Origin: an uncultured Sutterella sp.
GTDB lineage: Bacteria; Pseudomonadota; Gammaproteobacteria; Burkholderiales; Burkholderiaceae_F
Assembly (NCBI GenBank): GCA_905206345.1
Contig: CAJLGW010000043.1
Span: 1-16,473, forward strand
Length of the DNA stretch: 16,473 nucleotides
Direction of reading: 5' to 3'
The position numbers and the translations under genes are program-made. The notes under the pieces are model-generated. The model searched no databases and was not told where the DNA came from. It saw nothing but the letters and a program-made list of their open reading frames with translations. Shown here piece by piece: positions 1-7,321 of the stretch (positions within the stretch are counted from its first letter, which is position 1; each line of letters starts with the position of its first letter).

Positions 1-72
1 GATACGCTATGTCTACCATTGTACCTAAACCCTATCAACCTCGCAGTGTTGCCGATGAGTTTGCTTGCCTTT

Positions 73-88
73 TGTATAAATTTATACA
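73..88. promoter_or_regulatory. 16-bp perfect palindrome, possible operator
   Basis: The sequence TGTATAAATTTATACA is a perfect 16-base palindrome lying in otherwise unassigned DNA at the left edge. Perfect AT-rich palindromes of this size are typical of dimeric repressor operators, for example those of ribbon-helix-helix or HTH antitoxins. The gene it would serve is not visible. A minus-strand ATG at position 19 could begin a reading frame that leaves the window. The regulatory role is inference only. Confidence 0.3.
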
Positions 89-120
89 TGACATTACGTA
101 TAGTAGATCGACTACCGAAG

Positions 121-246
121 TCAATCAATTTGGAGCCCACGTCAGCCCTCACATGAGCCTTATAACCATAGTAGGACTGACCGGCTTTCTTTGTCCACCG
201 AGCGTCAATGTCTTTTTGGCTTTTCTTGCGAGGCTGATCCTTCCAA
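121..246 (-). pseudogene. IS5-family transposase, internal fragment
   Basis: Reading the minus strand from about 246 down to 121 gives about 42 codons with IS5-type hallmarks: GWKDQP, then QKDIDARWTKK, then YYGYKAHVRAD and SKLI. This is the central stretch of IS5-group transposases between the first and second catalytic aspartates. The similarity stops near 121, so the C-terminal part with the second Asp and the Glu is missing. It lies immediately left of the IS element at 247-2071. The matching N-terminal part lies right of that element in the same orientation, so both are probably pieces of one disrupted IS5 copy or of two recombined copies. It is non-functional. Confidence 0.75.
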
Positions 247-272
247 CCTAAATTCTCATTTCATGTAACCTA
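247..272 (+). repeat. Left terminal inverted repeat of the IS element
   Basis: The 26-base left end starts CCTAAATTCTCA, followed by four variable bases, ATGTA, one variable base and CCTA. It matches the reverse complement of 2046-2071 at 22 of 26 positions. Confidence 0.75.
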
Positions 273-379
273 GAAGAGGTTGCGAAATAGCCGCTACCTT
301 GTTGAAAAATAAAGAGATAGCGGTTTTATTTTTACCCTAACAATAGGTATATTTATGGATCCTACAAAAGGAAGCAATC

Positions 380-2042
380 ATGAGTACCTATCTCTCCCGC
401 CGAAAGCGCACCAACTCTTGGAATTTCAAAAAGAAGACCCAGAAAAAACTTCAGATTTTTATCGGTTCGTTCATAAAGGGACACTGCCGCTTCAATGACA
501 AGGCTACGGAGTACGCGGATTTGTTCCGCGGAACGGAGTATGAGCGGTCCTATTGGTTGTGGCGCGATATGCAGGCTGCGGAGCAAAGTCAGGACGAAGA
601 TCCCCTGGTATTCAAAGCAGCTCTTCGCGAGTGTGAGAGTAAAAACGCCGGTCTCAGTTTGTTACTCGATAACGTGGGCGACACTCTGAACTTACGTGAC
701 TGCCTCAGTCGCATCTTCGGTGATTCGCTTGCCTCCAGGATTCTTTCTATGGCGTATTACTGTGCAGCAGAAGGTCGTCAAGCGTTAAGCCGCGTCAGTG
801 TGTGGTTCGATGACCACGTACTCCCGTTTAAAGGCGGATTCAGTCAGGGAATGATTGAAAAAAACTCTGGTCGAAATTACCTCGGATGATATTTTGGCCT
901 TCTTGGCTGAATGGATGACGATTCACGGACAGCAAGAGCAACTCTCCTATGACATTACTTCTGTTTCCAGCTACGCACAAAATGTTGCCGGTGTTGCCCA
1001 CGGCTATAATCGTGACCGAGATAATCCTCCTCAAATCAATTTGCTGATGCTGGTAGGTCAGAAGAGCAAACTGCCGCTTTGGTTTGACCAATTGCCCGGA
1101 GCCATTTCTGACGTAACGACCTTGAAAGACACGATGCACCAAATCAAAAGCATCGATGTCAATCCCCACGGCATCGTCATGGACCGAGGCTTTGCCAGCA
1201 TAGGCAACATTGAGTGCTTACTCAACTCACATATCAAATTTACGATGGGGCTTGCCTTGCATCGTTTCGAGTTTGCACGGGAAATGATTGATAAAGCTCT
1301 CGCCAGTCATGCATTTTGCGAACCCGGTTCAACGATTGACCTCTTTGAAGAAGACTCGCTCTATCAAACTCAGGCAGTCACTCGTCTGTACAAAATTAAC
1401 GGTCACCGGACCTATCTGCACCTGTATTACACGGACTTCTACCACGCCCAAGCCAACGCTATCCTGATGTCTGACTTACGGGAAGTTGAGCGCAAACTTA
1501 AACATGGTGAATCGTTTAAGTCGGCCTCTGAAGAGTTTTGGGCCAAGGAATGTTACACGGTAAAGACAACACCGGAGCGCGGCCTTCAGGTAAAGGCTAA
1601 TGTCGAAGCCATTGACCGACTTCGAGACAATCATGCCGGTTACTTTGCCATCTTAAGCTCGCAATTTAAGGATTCCCTGGAAGCGATGCGGGTTTATAAG
1701 CTCCGCGATGGCATTGAGAAGCGTTTTGATGATTTGAAAAATGATGAAGACTGCAAGCGCATTCGTGTGCATTCTGAACACAATATGCGCTCACGTCTTT
1801 TTATTCAGTTTATTGCTCAGATTTTGCGCTGCAAAATCTTGACGGTAATGCAATCAGAACAAGGCCGACTGCTCAGCAAGAGCAAGACGGTGACCGATGT
1901 TCTTTGGAACATTGAACCGTTACGTCGGATCAAAATTGAAGGTCACCGCCCTTTCTACTGGCGTCCTACGAAAGCCCAAGTGGAAATCCTGAAGTGCTTT
2001 GGTATCCCGACAGACACCTCAGAATGGCCCTCTATGCGCTAA
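380..2042 (+). pseudogene. DDE transposase of IS4/IS1634 type, split by a frameshift at an A7 run
   Basis: The transposase cuts and joins the element ends. The first frame (380-889) gives 169 residues from an ATG preceded by AAAGGAAG. The second frame (from about 858 to 2042) supplies the remaining 390 or so. Together they make about 553 residues, the usual size for IS1634-type enzymes. The second part carries a catalytic-type Asp in LSYDITS, the second Asp in GIVMDRGFAS, and a perfect IS4 Y-(2)-R-(3)-E-(6)-K signature in YKLRDGIEKRFDDLK. The frames meet at seven adenines (858-864). With six adenines the protein would read GMIEKTLVEITSDD without a break. The change is therefore a one-base insertion, a sequencing homopolymer error, or a site of transcriptional slippage or +1 frameshifting that still yields full-length enzyme. 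All catalytic residues lie after the shift. Confidence 0.8.
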
Positions 2043-2045
2043 AAG

Positions 2046-2071
2046 TAGGATACATCGAGTGAGAATTTAGG
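2046..2071 (-). repeat. Right terminal inverted repeat of the IS element
   Basis: This is the inverted partner of 247-272. It begins four bases after the transposase stop codon, which is the usual compact arrangement at the 3' end of an insertion sequence. Confidence 0.75.
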
Positions 2072-2451
2072 GTAAAACGCTCTCGGTAGAGCCAAATCGT
2101 ATTTCTGCCGGGAACATCCTCTGGCTCAACAATGTTCAGAAAACGTTGAAAGCTCGCGCGCTCAAGAATCATGAATTCCGTTTGAGCATCACTCAATCCA
2201 TAGAGCCGCTGAAGGAACAACACCTTAAACATAAATACCGGATCCTTGGCGGGACGCCCGGCACGACTGCCTTTGCCTTGTTTGTGTTTAGCTTGCTGAA
2301 ATGCCTTTTCAATGGTCGTACGGAATGACTCGAAGTCAATGTATTGCTGGAGGGTTTGAAGAGGATCCCCCAATTGATCTAAGACTTGCTGAAAAGAAAT
2401 ATCTGCGAAAAGGCCTTGTTGAGTGCTCGGAAATTGATAGAATGTAACCAT
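2072..2451 (-). pseudogene. IS5-family transposase, N-terminal part, interrupted by the IS element
   Basis: About 126 residues of an IS5-group transposase start at the ATG at 2451. They include the N-terminal DNA-binding region typical of the group: GRPAKDPVFMFKVLFLQRL, YGLSDAQTEFMI and RASFQRFLNI, then DVPGRNTIWLYRERF. The frame then runs into the right end of the neighbouring IS element, adding about 13 foreign codons before a stop at 2032. The catalytic core is absent. The next recognisable IS5 residues (GWKDQP) lie beyond the element at 246. Comparing the two with IS5 relatives from memory, roughly 50-65 residues, including the first catalytic Asp, are missing between them. The short leader to about 2500 is probably the IS5 end, but its terminal repeat is not clear. 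Confidence 0.8.
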
Positions 2452-2527
2452 ATGGATTCTTTTGGTGGTTGATTCTGGACAGCTTCAATTCTAACCAATT
2501 GAGTCCATTCTGTTTTTATAACGATGA

Positions 2528-2713
2528 ATTTTTAGAAGTCACCTTAATAAACTCTTTCTTGGCTACTCCTTTGATTCCTGGGATTCCAGCAGACCGCTTA
2601 TTTTCCTATTTGCGTCTTATTTAATGATTGCGTTGGGTATTGCCATCGTCATCCATGGATTCATTCACATGAGTCAGAAAAACGATTCTCTGCGCACTAA
2701 AGTCACCCAATAA
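2528..2713 (+). pseudogene. C-terminal remnant of an unidentified membrane protein
   Basis: A plus-strand frame without stops runs from 2528 to a TAA at 2711-2713. It encodes about 61 residues and has no good start near its beginning. The only ATG giving a plausible product is at 2624, which leaves 29 residues and has no Shine-Dalgarno sequence. It encodes a soluble stretch (HLNKLFLGYSFDSWDSSRP), one hydrophobic helix (LIFLFASYLMIALGIAIVI) and a polar tail ending RTKVTQ. This looks like the final transmembrane segment and tail of a transporter or other membrane protein whose 5' part was lost when the IS elements arrived. The terminator just downstream fits a former gene 3' end. I do not recognise the family. 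Confidence 0.35.
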
Positions 2714-2750
2714 AGAAACTCCCCTCTTCGAGAATCGAAAGAAGGGAGTT
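2714..2750 (-). terminator. Intrinsic terminator of prfC, shared with the convergent remnant
   Basis: Arms 2717-2731 and 2735-2750 (AACTCCC...CGA against TCG...GGGAGTT) form a stem of about 14 pairs with one mismatch and one bulge. On the minus strand it is followed by TCTTTATT. It lies about 20 bases beyond the prfC stop. Confidence 0.65.
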
Positions 2751-2768
2751 CGCTCAAAGACTAAAAGC

Positions 2769-4373
2769 CTATTCGAATGTTTGGTTTTTCTCGCGAGTTG
2801 TGCGGAATTCAACATCCGGCCAATGGCGTTCGGTCGTTTGAAGGTTATAAATCGACGTTGCCAAGTAAACCAAATTACCATCAGCATCATGTGCCAAACG
2901 AGCGGCTTGCTCGTCGGTAAAGCGTTTCTTGGTGTCTTCGTCCGGGAAGTGCAACCAACGGGCAGTCGATACATCCGTTTGCTCATAGATTGCATCGACC
3001 TTGTATTCCGTTGCTAAGCGCTGAGCCACAATTTCAAATTGCAAGAAACCAACGGCACCCAAATAGAGGTGACCAAAGTCGTTTTCAAACACCTGAATGG
3101 CACCCTCTTCGCCCAACTCCTTAAGGCCCTTTTGCAATTGCTTAGCCTTAAACGGATCCTTCGGACGAGCGGCACGGAACAATTCCGGAGCAAAGTACGG
3201 AATACCCGTAAAGCCCAAGACTTCACCTTCGGTGAGCGTATCGCCAATATGCAATTGACCGTGGTTATAAATACCGATGATGTCGCCTGCGACGGCATCG
3301 GTCATTGTCACGCGATCGTTTGCCATAAAGGTCAATGCATTCGGAATTTTCATTTCGCGATCTTCGCGCAAATGACGAACCTTCATGCCTTGCGTGTATC
3401 GGCCTGAGCAAACTCGGAAGAAAGCGATACGGTCACGGTGTTTCGGATCCATGTTGGCTTGGATTTTGAACACAAAGCCAGAGAAAGGCTTTTCCGTCGG
3501 CTCCACCATGCGCTTGCCACCATCACGGGGTTGCGGTTCGGGCGCCCAACGCACAAGTGCTTCCAAAACGTCCTTCACACCGAAGTTATTCACACCGGAG
3601 CCAAAGAAAACGGGGCTTTGTTCGCCGGCTAAGAATTTTTCCAAACTAAACGGATTGGAGACACCTTGCACTAACTCAATGCTTTCTCGGACGTAGTCCA
3701 TTTCCATCGGGAACAACTCGTCCAAGCGAGGATTATCCAACCCTTCGATTAACTCTTCGTTACCCGACAGGCGAGATTCGCCGGCCGTGAAGCGCACCAA
3801 GCGGTCCTTCTCAAGCGAGAACACACCTCGGAAAGTCTTACCCATCCCGATCGGCCACGTAATCGGCACACACTCTAATTTCAAAATCTCTTCGATTTCA
3901 CTTAAAAGATCGATCGGATCTCGGACTTCACGGTCCAACTTGTTGATAAACGTGATAATCGGCGTGTTGCGAAGACGGCAAACTTCCAATAATTTGATCG
4001 TTTGAGCTTCCACACCCTTGGCTGCGTCAATCACCATCACGGCAGCATCAACCGCCGTTAAAACGCGATAGGTATCTTCTGAGAAGTCTTCGTGCCCCGG
4101 CGTGTCAAGCAAGTTAATAACGTGGTTATCGTACTCGAACTGCATCACGGAACTCGTCACCGAAATACCGCGTTGTTGTTCAACTTCCATCCAGTCACTC
4201 GTTGCATGACGAGCAGCCTTACGGCCCTTGACGGCACCGGCCATTTGAATGGCTCCACCGAAAAGCAATAATTTTTCCGTTAATGTCGTCTTACCCGCGT
4301 CAGGGTGAGCGATGATGGCAAAAGTACGGCGTTTTTGCACATCTTTTAAAATTTGGGGATCTAACGCAACCAT
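2769..4373 (-). CDS. prfC: Peptide chain release factor 3 (RF3)
   Basis: RF3 is a cytoplasmic translational GTPase that removes RF1 and RF2 from the ribosome after peptide release. At 534 residues it is close to the E. coli protein (529). The GTPase motifs are complete: G1 AHPDAGKT at 22-29, G2 RGIS at 68-71, G3 DTPGHEDF at 90-97 and G4 NKLD at 144-147. The region after G1 (GGAIQMAGAVKGRKA...SDWM) and the stretch after G4 (REVRDPIDLLSEIE) are characteristic of RF3 and not of EF-G. The EF-Tu-like domain II and the RF3 C-terminal domain (GAVGFLQFEIVAQRL, ending near EFRTTREKNQTFE) follow. The gene stands alone, is divergent from the pyrimidine permease and ends at its own terminator. The Shine-Dalgarno sequence is weak (AAAGA). 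Confidence 0.97.
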   Translation of the reverse strand: MVALDPQILKDVQKRRTFAIIAHPDAGKTTLTEKLLLFGGAIQMAGAVKGRKAARHATSDWMEVEQQRGISVTSSVMQFEYDNHVINLLDTPGHEDFSEDTYRVLTAVDAAVMVIDAAKGVEAQTIKLLEVCRLRNTPIITFINKLDREVRDPIDLLSEIEEILKLECVPITWPIGMGKTFRGVFSLEKDRLVRFTAGESRLSGNEELIEGLDNPRLDELFPMEMDYVRESIELVQGVSNPFSLEKFLAGEQSPVFFGSGVNNFGVKDVLEALVRWAPEPQPRDGGKRMVEPTEKPFSGFVFKIQANMDPKHRDRIAFFRVCSGRYTQGMKVRHLREDREMKIPNALTFMANDRVTMTDAVAGDIIGIYNHGQLHIGDTLTEGEVLGFTGIPYFAPELFRAARPKDPFKAKQLQKGLKELGEEGAIQVFENDFGHLYLGAVGFLQFEIVAQRLATEYKVDAIYEQTDVSTARWLHFPDEDTKKRFTDEQAARLAHDADGNLVYLATSIYNLQTTERHWPDVEFRTTREKNQTFE

Positions 4374-4423
4374 TTTTAAATCTTTGAGAATTCAAATATT
4401 TTTTAGCGAGAACTAAGCGCGGT

Positions 4424-4429
4424 ATTGTA
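4424..4429 (-). promoter_or_regulatory. Candidate -10 box for prfC
   Basis: On the minus strand this reads TACAAT, about 50 bases before the prfC start, preceded by an AT-rich stretch but by no clear -35 box. The assignment is tentative. Confidence 0.3.
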
Positions 4430-4449
4430 CCTGATTTTGAGAAAATTCC

Positions 4450-4476
4450 TTGAGCTGCAACATCTTGCGATACAAT
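4450..4476 (+). promoter_or_regulatory. Candidate promoter of the pyrimidine permease
   Basis: TTGAGC at 4450-4455 and TACAAT at 4471-4476 resemble sigma-70 boxes with a short 15-base spacer. They lie 30 bases before the permease start. The prfC -10 candidate lies about 20 bases to the left in the opposite direction. Confidence 0.4.
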
Positions 4477-4505
4477 GTCAGGCATGTATTGAAAGGAGAA
4501 ATCAC

Positions 4506-5813
4506 ATGAGTTATTTTCCCTCATGGAAATTAAAAACCGACGGGATTATTGCGCCGGATGAACGTTTACCCACGCCTCAAACACTCGCTATGGGTATTCA
4601 ACACGTTGTTGCCATGTTTGGCTCCACCATTTTGGCACCTCTATTGATGGGTTTTGACCCTAACGTTGCTATTTTGATGAGCGGTATTGGGACGCTCATT
4701 TTTTTTGTGATTGTTGGTGGTCACGTTCCTAGCTACCTCGGCTCAAGCTTTGCCTTTATCGGGGTTGTCATTTCCGCCACTGGCTATGCGGCAGGTTCCG
4801 GTCTCAATGCCAATATTGGTGTTGCCTTGGGCGGGATTATTGTCTGCGGTCTCATCTATGCCATTGTGGGCCTTATTGTGATGTCCACAGGTGTGCGATG
4901 GATTGAAAAGCTGATGCCTCCCGTAGTGACAGGTGCTGTTGTTGCCGTTATCGGTTTAAACCTTGCTCCTACTGCCGTGCGTAGCGTCGGTACCGGTACC
5001 TTTAACGCTTGTATCGCCATCATTACGATGATCTGCGTGGGTGCAGTTGCCGTTTACACGCGTGGCATGATTCAAAAGCTTTTGATTTTAGTTGGGATTA
5101 TCCTCAGCTATATCATCTATTTCATCTTGGCTAACGTATGGGGATTTGGCCCGAGCATTGACTTCTCAATCATCAGTAATGCTGCTTGGTTCGGTATGCC
5201 CCAATTCCATTCACCCGTCTTCGAATTTAACGCCATTTTGTTAATTGCCCCTGTGGTCATCATCTTGATTGGTGAAAACTTGGGTCACGTGAAAGCTGTT
5301 ACGGCCATGACCGGTCGTAACTTAGACCCATACATGGGTCGAGCCTTCTTAGGTGACGGTATTGCTACGATGGTTGCCGGAAGCATGGGTGGCACGGGTG
5401 TGACGACTTATGGTGAAAACATCGGCGTGATGGCTGCAACGCGCGTTTACTCCACCTTGATCTTTGCTGTGGCCGCCGTTATCGCTATTGCATTGGGCTT
5501 TTCTCCGAAGTTTGGCGCTGTTATTCAAACGATCCCTCAACCGCTCTTAGGCGGCGTCTCAATCGTGGTCTTCGGTTTGATCGCCGTCGCTGGTGCCCGC
5601 ATCTGGGTTGTCAATAACGTTGACTTCGGTAATAACCGCAATTTGATTGTGGCCGCTGTCACCTTGATTTTAGGTGCCGGCGACTTTACGTTAAATCTTG
5701 GTGGCTTCGCTTTGGGTGGTATCGGTACTGCTACGTTCGGTGCCATTTTGTTGAACGCATTGATGAACCGCGGCGAACATAAAGAAGATGGCAATCCGGT
5801 GATTGAAAAGTAA
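4506..5813 (+). CDS. rutG: NCS2-family pyrimidine (uracil) permease, RutG/UraA type
   Basis: This is an inner-membrane nucleobase permease of 435 residues, expected to import uracil or a related pyrimidine by proton symport. The ATG at 4506 is chosen because AAAGGAGA lies at 4492-4499; an in-frame upstream extension to 4425 would cover the promoter and is rejected. Hydrophobic segments fill the sequence, about 12-14 helices. NCS2 hallmarks are visible: QHVVAMFGSTILAPLLMG near the start, GGHVPSYLGSSFAFIG, ENLGHVKAVTAMTGRNLDPYMGRAFLGDG with the substrate-binding Glu, and GGTGVTTYGENIGVMAATRVYS. The close resemblance over its whole length to the E. coli RutG sequence, as I remember it, makes RutG the nearest named relative. 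No other rut gene is in the window, so general uracil uptake is as likely as coupling to uracil degradation. Confidence 0.9.
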   Translation: MSYFPSWKLKTDGIIAPDERLPTPQTLAMGIQHVVAMFGSTILAPLLMGFDPNVAILMSGIGTLIFFVIVGGHVPSYLGSSFAFIGVVISATGYAAGSGLNANIGVALGGIIVCGLIYAIVGLIVMSTGVRWIEKLMPPVVTGAVVAVIGLNLAPTAVRSVGTGTFNACIAIITMICVGAVAVYTRGMIQKLLILVGIILSYIIYFILANVWGFGPSIDFSIISNAAWFGMPQFHSPVFEFNAILLIAPVVIILIGENLGHVKAVTAMTGRNLDPYMGRAFLGDGIATMVAGSMGGTGVTTYGENIGVMAATRVYSTLIFAVAAVIAIALGFSPKFGAVIQTIPQPLLGGVSIVVFGLIAVAGARIWVVNNVDFGNNRNLIVAAVTLILGAGDFTLNLGGFALGGIGTATFGAILLNALMNRGEHKEDGNPVIEK

Positions 5814-5833
5814 TCAATCATTAGCCTCCAATT

Positions 5834-5870
5834 AATCGAAGAGGGAGCAATTCCTCTTCGATTTTTTTTT
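5834..5870 (+). terminator. Strong intrinsic terminator of the pyrimidine permease
   Basis: An 11-base perfect stem (AATCGAAGAGG at 5834-5844 paired with CCTCTTCGATT at 5853-5863) with an 8-base loop is followed by nine thymines ending at 5870. It lies about 20 bases after the permease stop. Confidence 0.92.
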
Positions 5871-5875
5871 ACCTT

Positions 5876-5912
5876 AAAAAAAGACTCCGCCAAAATGACA
5901 GAGTCTTTTTTT
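5876..5912 (-). terminator. Intrinsic terminator of the M20 peptidase gene (bidirectional)
   Basis: AAAAAAAGACTC at 5876-5887 pairs with GAGTCTTTTTTT at 5901-5912 around a 13-base loop. On the minus strand the stem ends in seven thymines, 23 bases beyond the peptidase stop. The symmetry lets it also act as a backup for plus-strand transcripts. Confidence 0.85.
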
Positions 5913-5934
5913 GATCAGAGTGATCAGTTAGTGA

Positions 5935-7218
5935 TTAGGCGCGCTTTTCCAAGAGCGGTTCCGTGCAACCATCAACACCAACCAATGCCAAACTCGTCAA
6001 CATAGCCAATTGCGGGCCGAGGTAAGCATCCACCGGTTCCCACCATTCCTTGACGTTGTGGTTGAAACCTTCCTTACCGCCACCGCCTAACGTCGTAGCC
6101 GGCACACCCTTATTGACTGCCACGTTGTGGTCAGTCGAGGCAAAGGCGTAAGAATAAAGTGGGATACCCAAAGCAGCCATTGCACCGCGAGCAGCTTGAA
6201 GCACGCTTACATCATCGGCTTGACCGCCACCCGGACGATGACCAATCGGTTCGAGCGTCAACTTAACGCCATCTTCATCCTTGTAGCCCCAACGAGCATT
6301 TTCATCCTTAGCGGCTTGTTCGAAGATCGGGAGGATTTGAGCTTCCAAATCATCCAATTCTTGAGCGCCGGCGCTACGCATATCCAATTCCATTTCAACG
6401 TGAGCAGCGATGGAATTAACCGTCGTACCGCCTTGGATCGTACCGCACGTGAACGTCGTCTTCGGATCAGACTTCGTTTCAACATCAGCCACCTTAGCAA
6501 TAGCGCGACCCATTGCGTGGATAGCAGACGGCGTACCGAAAGCATTCCAAGAGTGGCCGCCAGGACCATCAAAGTGAACACGATAGCGCTTAGAACCCGT
6601 TGCACCACGCAAAACGCGATTAACGTTCACGCCGTCAACAGAGATGAAGCCATCGATTTGAATACCGGACTTGTTAAACAAGTACTTGGAACCGCGGAGG
6701 TCACCGTTACCTTCTTCACCAACGCTGCAAACAAAGAGGATGTCACCGACCGTTTCGATCTTGAATTCTTGCAACGTACGCAAAACTTGCAAAATAGCTG
6801 CCAAACCACGAGCATCGTCACTGATGCCAGGGGCCAAGTAGCGATTGCCTTCCTTGCGAACCTTAACATCCGTACCAGCCGGGAAAACGGTATCCAAGTG
6901 AGCAGCCAAGACCAACGTCGGACCATTGCCCTTACCAGCACGGCGAGCCAAAACGTTACCTTCTTCGTCAATCGTTGCCGTTAAACCTAACTCTTCAAAA
7001 CGACGAGCCATGTCCTTAGCACGAACTTCTTCATGGAAAGGCGGGGCTTCCACTTCCGTGATAGCCACTTGGTCGGCGATGGTCTTTTCATCATCGCGCT
7101 TGACTGCTTCAATAGCAGACTTAATGGTTTCACAAGCAGACAGAGTGTCCAAAGCTGCTTGGACATGAGCCAACAAAGGCGGCATTTCCAACGGCTTGGC
7201 ATTGACGGGATTGTCCAT
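5935..7218 (-). CDS. M20-family metallopeptidase (peptidase T-like)
   Basis: This is a cytoplasmic zinc exopeptidase or amidohydrolase of 427 residues. Likely metal ligands are in family order: H107 in AAHLDTVF (with D109), bridging D134 in GISDDARG, E168 general base and E169 in SVGEEGNGD, D195 in ISVDG and H387 in GFNHNVKEWW. The lid or dimerisation domain lies at about 205-320 and contains FDGPGGHSWNAFGTPSAIHAM and the GGTTVNSIA turn. No signal peptide is present. The start has AGGAGT at 7224-7229. The substrate cannot be read from sequence: PepT-like tripeptidase, dipeptidase or aminoacylase-type activity are all possible. A separate promoter between tex and this gene is plausible, and it ends at a bidirectional terminator. 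Confidence 0.88.
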   Translation of the reverse strand: MDNPVNAKPLEMPPLLAHVQAALDTLSACETIKSAIEAVKRDDEKTIADQVAITEVEAPPFHEEVRAKDMARRFEELGLTATIDEEGNVLARRAGKGNGPTLVLAAHLDTVFPAGTDVKVRKEGNRYLAPGISDDARGLAAILQVLRTLQEFKIETVGDILFVCSVGEEGNGDLRGSKYLFNKSGIQIDGFISVDGVNVNRVLRGATGSKRYRVHFDGPGGHSWNAFGTPSAIHAMGRAIAKVADVETKSDPKTTFTCGTIQGGTTVNSIAAHVEMELDMRSAGAQELDDLEAQILPIFEQAAKDENARWGYKDEDGVKLTLEPIGHRPGGGQADDVSVLQAARGAMAALGIPLYSYAFASTDHNVAVNKGVPATTLGGGGKEGFNHNVKEWWEPVDAYLGPQLAMLTSLALVGVDGCTEPLLEKRA

Positions 7219-7275
7219 TTTAGACTCCTAATGTAATTGAATTTTCTCGCACTTTTTTATCTTGCGAGCCCATCT

Positions 7276-7281
7276 ATTGTA
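7276..7281 (-). promoter_or_regulatory. Candidate -10 box of the M20 peptidase gene
   Basis: On the minus strand this reads TACAAT, 58 bases upstream of the peptidase start in the 103-base gap after tex. The matching -35 box is weak. The gap holds no convincing terminator for tex: the CTCGCA/TGCGAG hairpin at 7246-7268 is not followed by thymines on the minus strand. Confidence 0.3.
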
Positions 7282-7321
7282 ACAGTTAAGAGCGACAATC
7301 TTAGCTGCATCAGGTCAAGGT

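Larger units (their letters stand above)
247..2071 (+). mobile_element. IS4-superfamily (IS1634-like) insertion sequence, about 1.8 kb
   Basis: The ends are defined by imperfect terminal inverted repeats. Positions 247-272 and the reverse complement of 2071-2046 match at 22 of 26 bases; both begin CCTAAATTCTCA and share ATGTA and CCTA. The element carries one transposase gene, now in two frames. I see no target duplication: the left flank ends TTCCAA and the right flank starts GTAAAA. It is embedded in an IS5-type transposase gene, whose N-terminal part abuts at 2072 and whose central part abuts at 246. About 110 bases of leader lie between the left end and the transposase start. IS1634 is the most likely family by protein length and the catalytic signature, but assignment within the IS4 superfamily is from memory. 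Confidence 0.8.

Noticed and set aside
9..251. Plus-strand frame of 80 residues at the left edge
   Set aside because: Its second half is antisense to the recognisable IS5 transposase fragment on the minus strand, and its first half resembles no family I can name.
2621..2995. Minus-strand frame of 124 residues overlapping the prfC end
   Set aside because: It overlaps the conserved prfC C-terminus and the terminator in another frame and shows no family motif.
4425..4505. N-terminal extension of the pyrimidine permease
   Set aside because: An excellent ribosome binding site precedes the ATG at 4506, and the extension would cover the candidate promoter.
5913..5937. Repeated TGATCA motif after the M20 peptidase stop
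   Set aside because: Only two copies nine bases apart, straddling a short intergenic gap; chance is the simplest explanation.
6127..6984. Long plus-strand frame of 285 residues
   Set aside because: It lies wholly antisense to the M20 peptidase, whose metal-ligand motifs are intact, and its composition is low in protein-like pattern.
7246..7268. CTCGCA/TGCGAG hairpin as a terminator of tex
   Set aside because: The stem has only six pairs and is followed by AAAATTC, not by thymines, on the minus strand.
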